Source: Nitrosospira sp. Is2 (GTDB lineage: Bacteria > Pseudomonadota > Gammaproteobacteria > Burkholderiales > Nitrosomonadaceae). Taken from it: DNA of 64,000 bases. A program made the translations under genes and the position numbers. The notes under the pieces were generated by a model. It did no database searches. It was not told the DNA's origin and worked only from the letters and a program-made list of their open reading frames with translations. The stretch is from the NCBI RefSeq assembly GCF_033095785.1, contig NZ_CP137134.1:2976001-3040000 (forward strand), given 5' to 3'. Below are positions 37,327 to 45,301 of this stretch, piece after piece. Every line of letters begins with the position of its first letter. The first letter of the stretch is position 1.

Positions 37327-38004
37327 ATGCGATCCAACGCGTTGCTTCCCTTGTTGCAGCTGGCGAGCCCGTCACTGCCGGTTGGAGCATATACCTATTC
37401 GCAAGGGCTGGAGTCGGCTATCGAAAAAGGCATCGTCAAAGACGAATGCTCAGCCCGGGAGTGGATTACCGAGTCTCTTCGAATTGTCGGGGACTTCGAA
37501 GCGCCGATCCTCTGGCGTTTGCTAAACGCTTTTTCAGCATGGGACACCGCTGCGGTGACACATTGGACGGAAAGTTTTGTCGCCGCGCGCGACACCGCGG
37601 AGTTTCGTGCAGAGACAATACAGATGGGATATTCACTCGGCAAGCTGGTGGCCGATCTGAAGATTGCGGATGATGGTTTGCTGGCGATATTGGCGATCCA
37701 GGCGGAGGTACCATTGCCCACCGCATTTGCCTGTGCTGCCGTAGCGCTGGGGGTGCCGCACGAGGACGCTCTGCTTGGAATGCTGTTTTCCATGGTCGAG
37801 AACCAGGTGCTCGTGTGTGTTAAATCGGTCCCCCTTGGTCAGGTTTCCGGACAGCATCTCCTGCTTTCTCTCCACAGCGCAATTGAAGCGGCAGCGCTTC
37901 GTGCGCGCATGCTCGCAGATGATGAATTGTCCAACTGGGCGCCGGGGTTATCTTTATTTTCTATGCAGCACGAAACGCAATACTGCAGGGTTTATCGATC
38001 CTGA
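37327..38004 (+). CDS. ureF: urease accessory protein UreF
   Basis: Forms the UreDFG activation complex with apourease and is thought to gate UreG GTPase activity. 225 residues, all-helical, with LLPLLQLASPSLPVGAYTYSQGLESAIEKG, the family signature, and the C-terminal ALRARMLADDELSNWAPGLSLFSMQHETQYCRVYRS. It begins 9 bases after ureE. Confidence 0.96.
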   Translation: MRSNALLPLLQLASPSLPVGAYTYSQGLESAIEKGIVKDECSAREWITESLRIVGDFEAPILWRLLNAFSAWDTAAVTHWTESFVAARDTAEFRAETIQMGYSLGKLVADLKIADDGLLAILAIQAEVPLPTAFACAAVALGVPHEDALLGMLFSMVENQVLVCVKSVPLGQVSGQHLLLSLHSAIEAAALRARMLADDELSNWAPGLSLFSMQHETQYCRVYRS

Positions 38005-38021
38005 ATTTTCTGGAAATAGAC

Positions 38022-38657
38022 ATGAAAACACAATCAAATCCACTGCGCGTCGGCATCGGCGGTCCGGTTGGATCGGGAAAAACCGCATTATGCGAAGCGC
38101 TAAGCAAAAGAATGCGCGATCGCTATGAAATGGCGGTTATCACCAACGACATCTACACCAAGGAAGACATGGAGATCCTGTTGCGCGCAGACGCCTTGCC
38201 TGCGGAACGCCTGATGGGTGTGGAGACGGGCGGCTGCCCGCATACGGCAATCCGGGAAGACGCCTCGATCAACCTGGAAGCGATCGCACGCATGACCGCA
38301 GACTTTCCCGATCTTGACCTTATCCTGGTTGAATCAGGCGGCGATAACCTTGCCTCGACTTTCAGTCCGGAGCTTTCCGATCTTACCATCTATGTCATTG
38401 ACGTGGCTGCTGGAGAGAAGATCCCTCGCAAGGGCGGACCGGGGATTACCCGGTCCGCGTTGCTGGTTATTAACAAGATAGATCTTGCGCCATACGTGGG
38501 GGCAAGCCTGGAAGTAATGGCAAGGGATGCGAAGAGGATGCGGGGCGATCGCCCCTTTGTCTTTACCAATCTCCACACAGGGGAGGGCGTCGATCAGGTT
38601 ATCGATTTCATCGTGAAGCAGGGGTTGCTGGACGAGGTGAAGTTGCAGCGGCAGTGA
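38022..38657 (+). CDS. ureG: urease accessory GTPase UreG
   Basis: SIMIBI-class GTPase that delivers nickel to urease. 211 residues with P-loop GIGGPVGSGKTALC, TNDIYTKEDMEIL, the metal-binding GGCPHTAIREDASIN (Cys-Pro-His), LVESGGDNLASTFSPEL and the guanine motif NKIDLAPYVGA. It is the last of the ure genes and is followed by a urea channel gene. Confidence 0.98.
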   Translation: MKTQSNPLRVGIGGPVGSGKTALCEALSKRMRDRYEMAVITNDIYTKEDMEILLRADALPAERLMGVETGGCPHTAIREDASINLEAIARMTADFPDLDLILVESGGDNLASTFSPELSDLTIYVIDVAAGEKIPRKGGPGITRSALLVINKIDLAPYVGASLEVMARDAKRMRGDRPFVFTNLHTGEGVDQVIDFIVKQGLLDEVKLQRQ

Positions 38658-38745
38658 TGCCTTTGCCTTGCTCATCCCAAGGGAGCGGATAAAAGGCCCC
38701 GCTGATCTGGCAATGAGAAATGGCTGCATTGCGGATACGGCAAAT

Positions 38746-38782
38746 AAAGGTACCGTTGAAAAGGTACCGATAAAAAATACCG
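38746..38782 (+). repeat. imperfect 14-bp tandem repeats in the urea transporter leader
   Basis: AAAGGTACCGTTGA (38746-38759) and AAAGGTACCGATAA (38760-38773) are followed by a third, degenerate copy AAAATACCG (38774-38782), which runs into the GGAG ribosome binding site of the transporter gene at 38795. Confidence 0.55.
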
Positions 38783-38794
38783 GAGCTGATAATC

Positions 38795-39754
38795 ATGAAT
38801 TGGTCTTCTTCAATTGACGGAGCTTTTCCCAAGCCGCTACGCGTGATTCTGAGAGGGGTCGGGCAAGTATTCTTCTGCTGCAACGCGTTAACGGGACTTA
38901 TCTTTCTGGTTGCGCTATATATCGGCGGTTTAAGCGCCGGGGCTGCCGCGACGGTCGGGGTGATAACCAGTACGGTTACGGCATATCTGCTCGGCTTTTC
39001 GGAAGATGACATTGACGCCGGGCTATACGGATTTAACGGCACGCTCGTCGGACCTTGCCTGTTTCTATTCCTTGAGCATTCCCCGCAGCTCTGGCTCTAT
39101 GTGGTGCTTGCATCGATATTATCGACTGTCGTGCTGGCGGCCATGATGAGAATCCTTCAGCCCTATAATGTTCCGGCTTCCACTTCGCCTTTCGTCCTGA
39201 CCTGCTGGATGTTCATGATCGCGGTATATGCTTTCGACAGCTTCTCGCGCGGGGCCATCCTCCCGACCCCCCTGATTCCCTCGGAGGTAAGCGGAGTTGC
39301 GGCCGTTCCGGTCGATATGTGGGTCACAGCGCTTACCAAGGGTGTCGCAGAAGTGATGTTCGCAGACAGCATCATCGTAGGCATCCTGTTTCTAACAGGG
39401 ATCGCGATCGTTTCCCTGCGCGGGGCAGCAATGGCGCTAGGAGGTGCCGTCGTGGGCATAATCGTACCAACCCTTTTGGGTGCCAATCAAACGCTAATCG
39501 AAATGGGACTGTATGGGTTCAATCCGGTATTGACGATGATGGCGATTGGATGGGTTTTTCTCAAACCTTCCGGAAGAAGTGCCGTGCTGGCGTTGCTGGC
39601 AGGTATCCTTACCGTCGTATGTCAGGCAGGTCTTGCCAATTTTCTCGCACCCGTGGGGTTGCCAACGCTGACTTTCCCATTTGTTCTAGTGATGTGGATG
39701 TTCCTGTTTGCCGCGGCCAAGTCCAAGTACTGGTCAGATACGGCTGCGAAGTAG
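38795..39754 (+). CDS. urea transporter (UT/Yut family channel)
   Basis: A 319-residue integral membrane protein with about ten helices in two homologous halves. The half signatures are LYGFNGTLVGPCLFLF (about residues 75-90) and LYGFNPVLTMMAIGW (about 238-252), with VPASTSPFVLTCWM and VGLPTLTFPFVLVMWMF. Such channels pass urea down its gradient. It follows ureG by 137 bases, matching a role in feeding urease. Confidence 0.93.
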   Translation: MNWSSSIDGAFPKPLRVILRGVGQVFFCCNALTGLIFLVALYIGGLSAGAAATVGVITSTVTAYLLGFSEDDIDAGLYGFNGTLVGPCLFLFLEHSPQLWLYVVLASILSTVVLAAMMRILQPYNVPASTSPFVLTCWMFMIAVYAFDSFSRGAILPTPLIPSEVSGVAAVPVDMWVTALTKGVAEVMFADSIIVGILFLTGIAIVSLRGAAMALGGAVVGIIVPTLLGANQTLIEMGLYGFNPVLTMMAIGWVFLKPSGRSAVLALLAGILTVVCQAGLANFLAPVGLPTLTFPFVLVMWMFLFAAAKSKYWSDTAAK

Positions 39755-39775
39755 ACGGATTCAAGCGATTATTTA

Positions 39776-39810
39776 AGGGAATTCGGGAGGTCCATCTACC
39801 CTGATTCCCT
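39776..39810. terminator. hairpin between convergent urea transporter and carbonic anhydrase genes
   Basis: AGGGAAT (39776-39782) pairs with ATTCCCT (39804-39810), then after a 2x2 internal loop GGG pairs with CCC, with an 11-nt loop. It lies 22 bases after the transporter stop. It could end transcription from both sides. Confidence 0.5.
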
Positions 39811-39846
39811 GATTTCACTGCCCCTTGAGCGGAGCGTAAGCCCCGT

Positions 39847-40601
39847 TCAGGCAACCTGGTCAACCTTGCCGGTTGTCAGGTTGTAGACTCCTCCCGCCAC
39901 CATAAGCTTGCGCTCAGCGACCAATTTACTCAACACCGGAGGTTGTTTTCGCAACTTTTCCACGGTACGAATCACATTCATTCTGACCACATTGTCAAAA
40001 CGGTCCCCCGGCATGTTCTTTGCCGCCCTGACCGCAGGTGCCAGCGCGCTTGCAATCGATTGTATATGCCCCGGGAATTGTTCGTGATTATCAACTGCGT
40101 TTATCGCTGCGCGGACCGCGCCACAGGCTTGATGGCCAAGAACCATGATCAGGGGTGTATGCAGTACGACTGCGGCATATTCAAGTGTCGCGACAAAGTC
40201 AGTGGTGAGATAATTTCCGGCCACGCGAGCGACAAATAGATCTCCACGTTGCTCGTCAAAGCAGAACTCGGGGCTTACTCTCGAATCGGAACAACTCAGG
40301 ATGGTGGCATATGGATTTTGTCCCATCACCAGGGCCGCGCGGTCAGCATAGAAATTGAGGGGGTGGACTGGCCCGCAACATAGCGCGCGTTACCTTCCAT
40401 TAACCGCTCGAAGGCGGCGTCAGCACTCAGCACATTTTCTGGTAATGGCGGCGATCTTCTCCCATCTGATGCTAACGTCGTCTTGACGCCTATGCCGACC
40501 AGTCCCAGACCAAGTGCTGATGCTGTCCCCAGTTTCAGTAACCTGCGCCGGTTCACATCCGGCCGTGGTCCTACCCTTTGATGGTTATTGTCTTCGCACA
40601 T
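39847..40601 (-). pseudogene. Tat-exported beta-class carbonic anhydrase, split by a frameshift
   Basis: The first frame (40601-40326) encodes a twin-arginine signal (NRRRLLKLGTASALGLGLVG) and the start of the enzyme, ending SADAAFERLMEGNARYVAGQSTP. The second (40329-39847) encodes the rest, with zinc ligands in ILSCSDSRVSPE and VLGHQACGAV. At 40359-40363 a run of five G (C on the coding strand) separates them; one more base would join them as STPLNFYADRAALVMGQ. The frames also overlap as TGATG. It may be a real mutation or a homopolymer sequencing error. Next to urease it would interconvert CO2 and bicarbonate in the periplasm. Confidence 0.85.
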
Positions 40602-40726
40602 ACTGCATCAAGTCCTCAAACTCGGCTAGTCGCTTTTTATACAGCGACATGGGAGATATTTCATAGGTCAGGCACACCATCGGATATACCGGCGTTGAGA
40701 ATCATCGGGTCGAATTAGCTGCATCG

Positions 40727-43700
40727 CTAGTCGCGCATACAAGGAACCGGATTATTTCCCATCAAGGCCGCCAAACCTTCACTCAAAGGATCAGAGCCTG
40801 GTAACGATTGAAGTAATTGCCGAATCACACTCTGCTTTTTAAATTGGCATAGATGAGCTCTACGTGTTTCACCTCGCAGATAATAGTATTTCTCGGCAGT
40901 GGCATATACGCGCCAGGCGGCAAGAGGGAGTTCAGCTTGCTCTATTATACTTAGTGCCACTAAAATCTGAGACTCGGCTTCATCAAGTCGCTTTTCTTTT
41001 AAAGCAATCTCTGCGTACATATGATAACTGAGCGCAAGATAGGTGCGCTCGGGCGCTCGAGCCGAGTAATCTTGCAATTGTTCAGCGTAATGACGTGCCC
41101 TTTCAAATTCTCCTAATGCCAGCCAAGCTTCGCAAGCTCCGAAACAAGCCGGGAAGAAATAGTTGCTGAATACCGGCAGCGTTTCATCTTTTTTAGCATG
41201 AAAGAAAGTTTCAAAACATCGGACAGCACCTGCGTAATCTTTTAATCCCAGTAGCGCTCGTCCAAGGATAGCCGAGCAGTGAACGGAGATGAACGTGAAC
41301 CATTCGCCCGAACTCGCGGATAGCGCTTCCTCACAATACGTTTTGGCGCCTGCATGATCGCCGGCTTCAACATGTAGCCAACCCATTAGGATTTCGTGAT
41401 GCAAACGAAGGGGCAAACTTGCCTCGTTGGATTCGAACGCTCGCCTGCTCTCTTCCGCGATCTGTCGCAACTTTCCCCACTCGCCCAGGTGCAGCAAAGC
41501 TAATCCCGCATAGTAGTGGCCCACTATAAACATGTAGCCATCGCCGAGCGTACGTGATAAAGCCAAAGCCTCTTCCGATAGTGCCCAGGCATTTTTATAG
41601 CGTGAGACCAATAGTTCGACATAAATATGCTGTGTCAGCCGCGAGTGCATTACAAGCGGACTCTTGCTGGCCCGGGCCACATCCATTGCTTCATGGCAGG
41701 CACTGGCGAAATCCGCGCGCCATGGGCCAAAAGCAAGATTCATTCCACCCCACATCCCTTTAACCATTGTCTGAAGAATTTTGTCTTCGAGGTCTTTGCT
41801 GCGTTCCATCGCTTGTTCCGCCAGACCCAGGCATTGCTGGCGATCCAGCCATACCGAGATACGGCTCAATTCAAGAAGCGCTAGAACCTCTGCTCGGCCG
41901 TTATGCGAGGCCTTCGCCGTGGCGAGCATATTCTCCAGGTCGGCTTTGGCGCTGCCGATTTCGCCCATCGAGCGGCGTATGGCTGACGATTGTTTCAAGA
42001 GTTCGATGCGTGTTTCCGCCTGCTTTTCGTGCGGCAGTCGCTCAACCATGTTCAGTGCTCGCACGAGATAGTCGCACGCCTGACGGTTCGCAAACCGCTG
42101 CGCCGCGTTGGCTGCCGCTTTTGGCAGATAAAGGACTGCTCGACTCCAGTCCCATCCCTTTTCGAAGTGCAGGGCCAATTCAGCGATATTCTTCAGTTCC
42201 TGCTTGCCTTGAAGCCGTTCAAGGCATTCGCCAATGCGCAAATGTAATCTGATGAGCTGGCTGGCAGAAAGCCCCTGGTACAGCACCTCCACATATAAAG
42301 CGTGGCGGAATGCATAATTACACACGACCTCGCCTTGGGGACCCCGCTCCATGCCATCCAAAAGCAATATCTGGCCACGTCTGACCAGCGCATCGCAAGC
42401 GCTGTCTACCTCGGCCACGTCCATATCGAGCACCGCACCGAGCAATATCGGGGAAAACTGAGATCCTATCGCGCTGGCGCTCGCCAGCAGGCGCTGTTCG
42501 TCCAGGCTCAACCGTTCTATCTCGCATTCGATTACGCGACGGATACTTTCCGGCAGCGCCTGGTCCACGACCATTTCCATGGAGAGAGGCCGCTTCTGGT
42601 GCTGGCTTACCAGATATTCGATCAGATTGGAAACAAACAGGGGAAGCCCACCCGTCCTCGTGAAGAGCGCCTGGCTCACCGAATCCGGAATTTCCATATC
42701 CGGGAAACGACAGACCATGTAGTCTTTGACCTCACCCTGGGAGAACGGGGTGACCGCGATATCGGAGCTGACGCCTCGCATCTGCAGTTCCTGATGGATC
42801 AGGGTGACGGAATGGGCGCGCCGGCTGGCGTCAGTTGGCCGGTAGCTCGCCATAATCATTAGAGGCGCCGCCTCATTACGGCGAGCCAGCAAGCTGAGAA
42901 AATCCAGGGTAGCGTCATCGCTCCAGTGTAGATCTTCCAGCACCAGAATCAGAGGTCTACCCGTGCTTAAAGCTTCCAGCAGCTCACATCCTTCCCTGAC
43001 CATGCGTTCGCGGCTTGCCCCAAAGATTTGACGTTGAAGTGCCTCTCGTTCTTCAGGTTTCAGTACTGACGGAAGTTGTGCGAGCCAGACAGGTGCATGC
43101 TTGTGCAGTAATTCGATCATCTCCGCGCCTTCTGGGCCGCGGCAGCGCTTCTCCATCGCTTCGATCATAGGCAAGAGCGCCTCACCTTCACCGAAATGCT
43201 TCACGCAACGCATGCGTAAGATCATTGGCGCGCAACCGATTATCTGGTCTGGTTGACTCACCTGATCGATGAACATTTCGATCAAGGTGGTTTTGCCGAT
43301 TCCAGGCTCGCCTGTCACAAAGACAACCTGGCGGACATTCTCCAGCGAGAGCCGCCAGACCGTCAGTAACGTAGCTTGAGCCGTCTCGCGGCCGACCCAG
43401 TAACCTGACCTGTTCGTTAATGGGATTTTGTGCCGAGAAAGGGGAGAGCGGGCGGGAGACGTTTCCTTCTTGTTTTCCGGGTGAATTTCAGTAACCGGCG
43501 CGGCAAAGCGATAGCCGCGCCGAGCAATCGTTATCAGATAGGCTGGAGCCTGGGCATCGTCGCCTAGCGCCTGGCGCAGGTCATTAATGCACACCTTCAA
43601 CACCGCCTCGCCGACGCAACGATTCCGCCATACGGCATTCAACAACTCATCCTTTGTTACGAGCTGTCCACGCCGTTCAATCAGATAGCATAACGCGGCA

Positions 43701-43822
43701 AAATTTTTGGGCCGTAGCGGCACCACCTGATCATTGCGCCAAAGGGTGGCATTGGCTATATCCAACGTGAAGGGAGAGAACTCCCAGCAACGGGTCGGCG
43801 TTTTAGTATCTATCCATTCCAT
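40727..43822 (-). CDS. winged-helix transcriptional regulator with ATPase and TPR-like domains
   Basis: A 1031-residue multidomain regulator. An OmpR-type winged helix (about 15-110; LRPKNFAALCYLIERRGQLVTKDELLNAVW, ending ITIARRGYRFAAPV) is followed by an AAA-type ATPase with Walker A TGEPGIGKTTLIEMF near 170 and Walker B LILVLEDLHWSDDATLDF near 295, then helical TPR-like repeats from about 560 to the end. No membrane segment is seen. This resembles signal-transduction ATPases of the STAND type joined to a DNA-binding head. The inducer is unknown. GGGGAGGG precedes the start. It is divergent from a 64-residue ORF. Confidence 0.9.
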   Translation of the reverse strand: MEWIDTKTPTRCWEFSPFTLDIANATLWRNDQVVPLRPKNFAALCYLIERRGQLVTKDELLNAVWRNRCVGEAVLKVCINDLRQALGDDAQAPAYLITIARRGYRFAAPVTEIHPENKKETSPARSPLSRHKIPLTNRSGYWVGRETAQATLLTVWRLSLENVRQVVFVTGEPGIGKTTLIEMFIDQVSQPDQIIGCAPMILRMRCVKHFGEGEALLPMIEAMEKRCRGPEGAEMIELLHKHAPVWLAQLPSVLKPEEREALQRQIFGASRERMVREGCELLEALSTGRPLILVLEDLHWSDDATLDFLSLLARRNEAAPLMIMASYRPTDASRRAHSVTLIHQELQMRGVSSDIAVTPFSQGEVKDYMVCRFPDMEIPDSVSQALFTRTGGLPLFVSNLIEYLVSQHQKRPLSMEMVVDQALPESIRRVIECEIERLSLDEQRLLASASAIGSQFSPILLGAVLDMDVAEVDSACDALVRRGQILLLDGMERGPQGEVVCNYAFRHALYVEVLYQGLSASQLIRLHLRIGECLERLQGKQELKNIAELALHFEKGWDWSRAVLYLPKAAANAAQRFANRQACDYLVRALNMVERLPHEKQAETRIELLKQSSAIRRSMGEIGSAKADLENMLATAKASHNGRAEVLALLELSRISVWLDRQQCLGLAEQAMERSKDLEDKILQTMVKGMWGGMNLAFGPWRADFASACHEAMDVARASKSPLVMHSRLTQHIYVELLVSRYKNAWALSEEALALSRTLGDGYMFIVGHYYAGLALLHLGEWGKLRQIAEESRRAFESNEASLPLRLHHEILMGWLHVEAGDHAGAKTYCEEALSASSGEWFTFISVHCSAILGRALLGLKDYAGAVRCFETFFHAKKDETLPVFSNYFFPACFGACEAWLALGEFERARHYAEQLQDYSARAPERTYLALSYHMYAEIALKEKRLDEAESQILVALSIIEQAELPLAAWRVYATAEKYYYLRGETRRAHLCQFKKQSVIRQLLQSLPGSDPLSEGLAALMGNNPVPCMRD

Positions 43823-44022
43823 CTTCCCTCCCCAAGAACGGAAATCATGAAAATTTAACCGAAATTTAACCGTTTCTTTACGACTTTCTGGGTTCGTTTA
43901 CGTATCGTTGATCCGCTCCTCGCAGATTTATAGCGTGGTTAGACGAATTTTCGAAAGAGAAGCGAAAAGGGAAGGTCCACGCCAACCATTCACGAATCTG
44001 GAAATCCAGGAGGAACTTAATA
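43823..44022. promoter_or_regulatory. divergent promoter region of the large regulator and the small ORF
   Basis: 200 AT-rich bases between two divergent starts that both have strong ribosome binding sites. It includes AAATTTAACCG twice in near-direct repeat (around 43852-43872), a possible binding site. No firm -10/-35 pair is assigned. Confidence 0.4.
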
Positions 44023-44217
44023 ATGAAAAAATCAAGATTAATAGATATGTTCGGTTTAAACGACAATCCGGGAAATAACGATCAGCTCGACAACTTGCTC
44101 TTCCACTTGGAATCGGAGGAGCACATTCCATGTAAAGATGGGGCCGAGCGCTCTTCCTCACCGTTCTACATATCAAATAAACGAAAGCAGTCCCTGCGTA
44201 ACTCTGCGATAAACTGA
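44023..44217 (+). CDS. small hypothetical protein divergent from the large regulator
   Basis: 64 residues, hydrophilic, without signal peptide or membrane helix: MKKSRLIDMFGLNDNPGNND, then DNLLFHLESEEHIPCKDG with a single Cys, and a basic end. AGGAGGAA lies 9 nt before the ATG, one of the best ribosome binding sites in the window, which is the main reason to call it. I recognise no family. Its position suggests control by, or a link to, the neighbouring regulator. Confidence 0.5.
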   Translation: MKKSRLIDMFGLNDNPGNNDQLDNLLFHLESEEHIPCKDGAERSSSPFYISNKRKQSLRNSAIN

Positions 44218-44600
44218 ATAGTGACGGGATTTCCTCAGGTTTGTCAAACACGTCCCTGATCCGGCTTAGTTTAAAGACTACGCCCGAATCAAGTGGCATA
44301 GCGGGGCGTCGGGAAGCATTGCCTTCCCAAGTTCAGTCCAGGCGTTCGTTTTTCCTCCCGGGATTGCCTAAGCTGTCTTGCTTGGTTGCTATCGAGGCAA
44401 CGTACTGCTTCCTATGATAAAACATTTGCTCTGTGATGCCGAGGCGGCGAATCGGCTCCGTCCGGGCAAGCCCGCCCAGTTTCCCGAATTACCGCAACTG
44501 CCCCAGAGCGATCGGTTTTTTCCTCATGGAAACTCCTTTCCTTAAACGTAAGTTTCGCCGAAACCCGACATTGACGCTCGTTACATTTTGCATGCCTGGT

Positions 44601-44636
44601 CAATGTTCAGAGCCGGTCAGACCGGTTTGAACATTG
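44601..44636. other. long two-part hairpin
   Basis: CAATGTTCA (44601-44609) pairs perfectly with TGAACATTG (44628-44636). Inside it CCGGT (44613-44617) pairs with ACCGG (44621-44625) around a CAG loop. In all 14 base pairs with a small internal bulge. No T run follows on either strand, so it is not a standard terminator. Confidence 0.55.
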
Positions 44637-44693
44637 GATAACTGTCCCGTTAGTGATCAAGAATTTCTGAAACCGCCCGTTAATCGTCTTGAG

Positions 44694-44711
44694 TACTACT
44701 AATATGTAGTA
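44694..44711. promoter_or_regulatory. palindrome just before a strong ribosome binding site
   Basis: TACTAC-N6-GTAGTA ends 2 bases before AGGAGGG (44714-44720). It could be an operator or a hairpin that controls access to the ribosome binding site. Confidence 0.35.
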
Positions 44712-44726
44712 ACAGGAGGGATAAGC

Positions 44727-44792
44727 GTGTCCAGCAGTTACGGAGCCTTTGTAAGATGGAGCCTGTATCGGACTCGTCCAGAACCTGATTAA
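44727..44792 (+). CDS. possible 21-residue peptide with strong ribosome binding site
   Basis: GTG start 6 nt after AGGAGGG; 21 codons, VSSSYGAFVRWSLYRTRPEP plus D, then TAA. The stop overlaps the next ATG (TAATG). It could be a leader peptide or the start of a broken gene. No similarity recognised. Confidence 0.3.
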   Translation: MSSSYGAFVRWSLYRTRPEPD

Positions 44793-45232
44793 TGGGAGAG
44801 AGTATGCGCGAGGTCATAGGGTTGGCATTGTCAACCATGCTATTCCATTTGAGCAACCGGATGGGTACAGTCATTAAACTGACGGGTCGAGGGTGGAGGC
44901 AACCATATCGAGCGTATTATAGATTAGTCGATGCTTCTCAACGGGCACGAACGTGGGGACAACGTTCCGCAGGAAATAGCGAGCGCGGCGAGCAATTGAG
45001 GCTGGGCGCAGCGCGCGAAAAAAGGGCAACGTTTGGACCCTATCATGGAAGGATAATTACCCTGATGATGGGACGGGACGCGCGTCCGGCATCCAATGGA
45101 AGAGGCGCAAATCTATTTCTGGATTCAGGGAACGAGGCGGGGAATGGCTCGGGGAACCAGACTTCCCTGCGTCCGGTAGGCTTAAGCGGGGATCCGATCA
45201 AGCCCTATGGCGAACACACTGGCCAGACATAA
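44792..45232 (+). CDS. hypothetical ORF coupled to the short peptide
   Basis: 146 residues, basic and Gly/Arg-rich, with one moderately hydrophobic segment near the start (MREVIGLALSTMLFHLSN). It overlaps the preceding 21-codon ORF in TAATG; a second ATG at 44804 follows GGAGAG. I recognise no family, and composition alone does not prove that it is coding. It ends 70 bases before the convergent glycosidase gene. Confidence 0.25.
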   Translation: MGESMREVIGLALSTMLFHLSNRMGTVIKLTGRGWRQPYRAYYRLVDASQRARTWGQRSAGNSERGEQLRLGAAREKRATFGPYHGRIITLMMGRDARPASNGRGANLFLDSGNEAGNGSGNQTSLRPVGLSGDPIKPYGEHTGQT

Positions 45233-45301
45233 GGGCGCAATCTCTCGGGAAGGTACCGACAGGATCAGCTGAGGCCGCGTTGGGAAGTGTTGATGATGTG
45301 C

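Larger units (their letters stand above)
44218..44726. other. unexplained region with strong inverted repeats
   Basis: No recognised gene. A long hairpin lies at 44601-44636 and a second palindrome at 44694-44711. Short ORFs here lack ribosome binding sites and recognisable sequence. Confidence 0.4.

Noticed and set aside
40326..40365. Programmed ribosomal frameshift in the carbonic anhydrase gene
   Set aside because: A C5 run is not a known strong slippery site and there is no evident stimulatory hairpin; a mutation or sequencing error is simpler.
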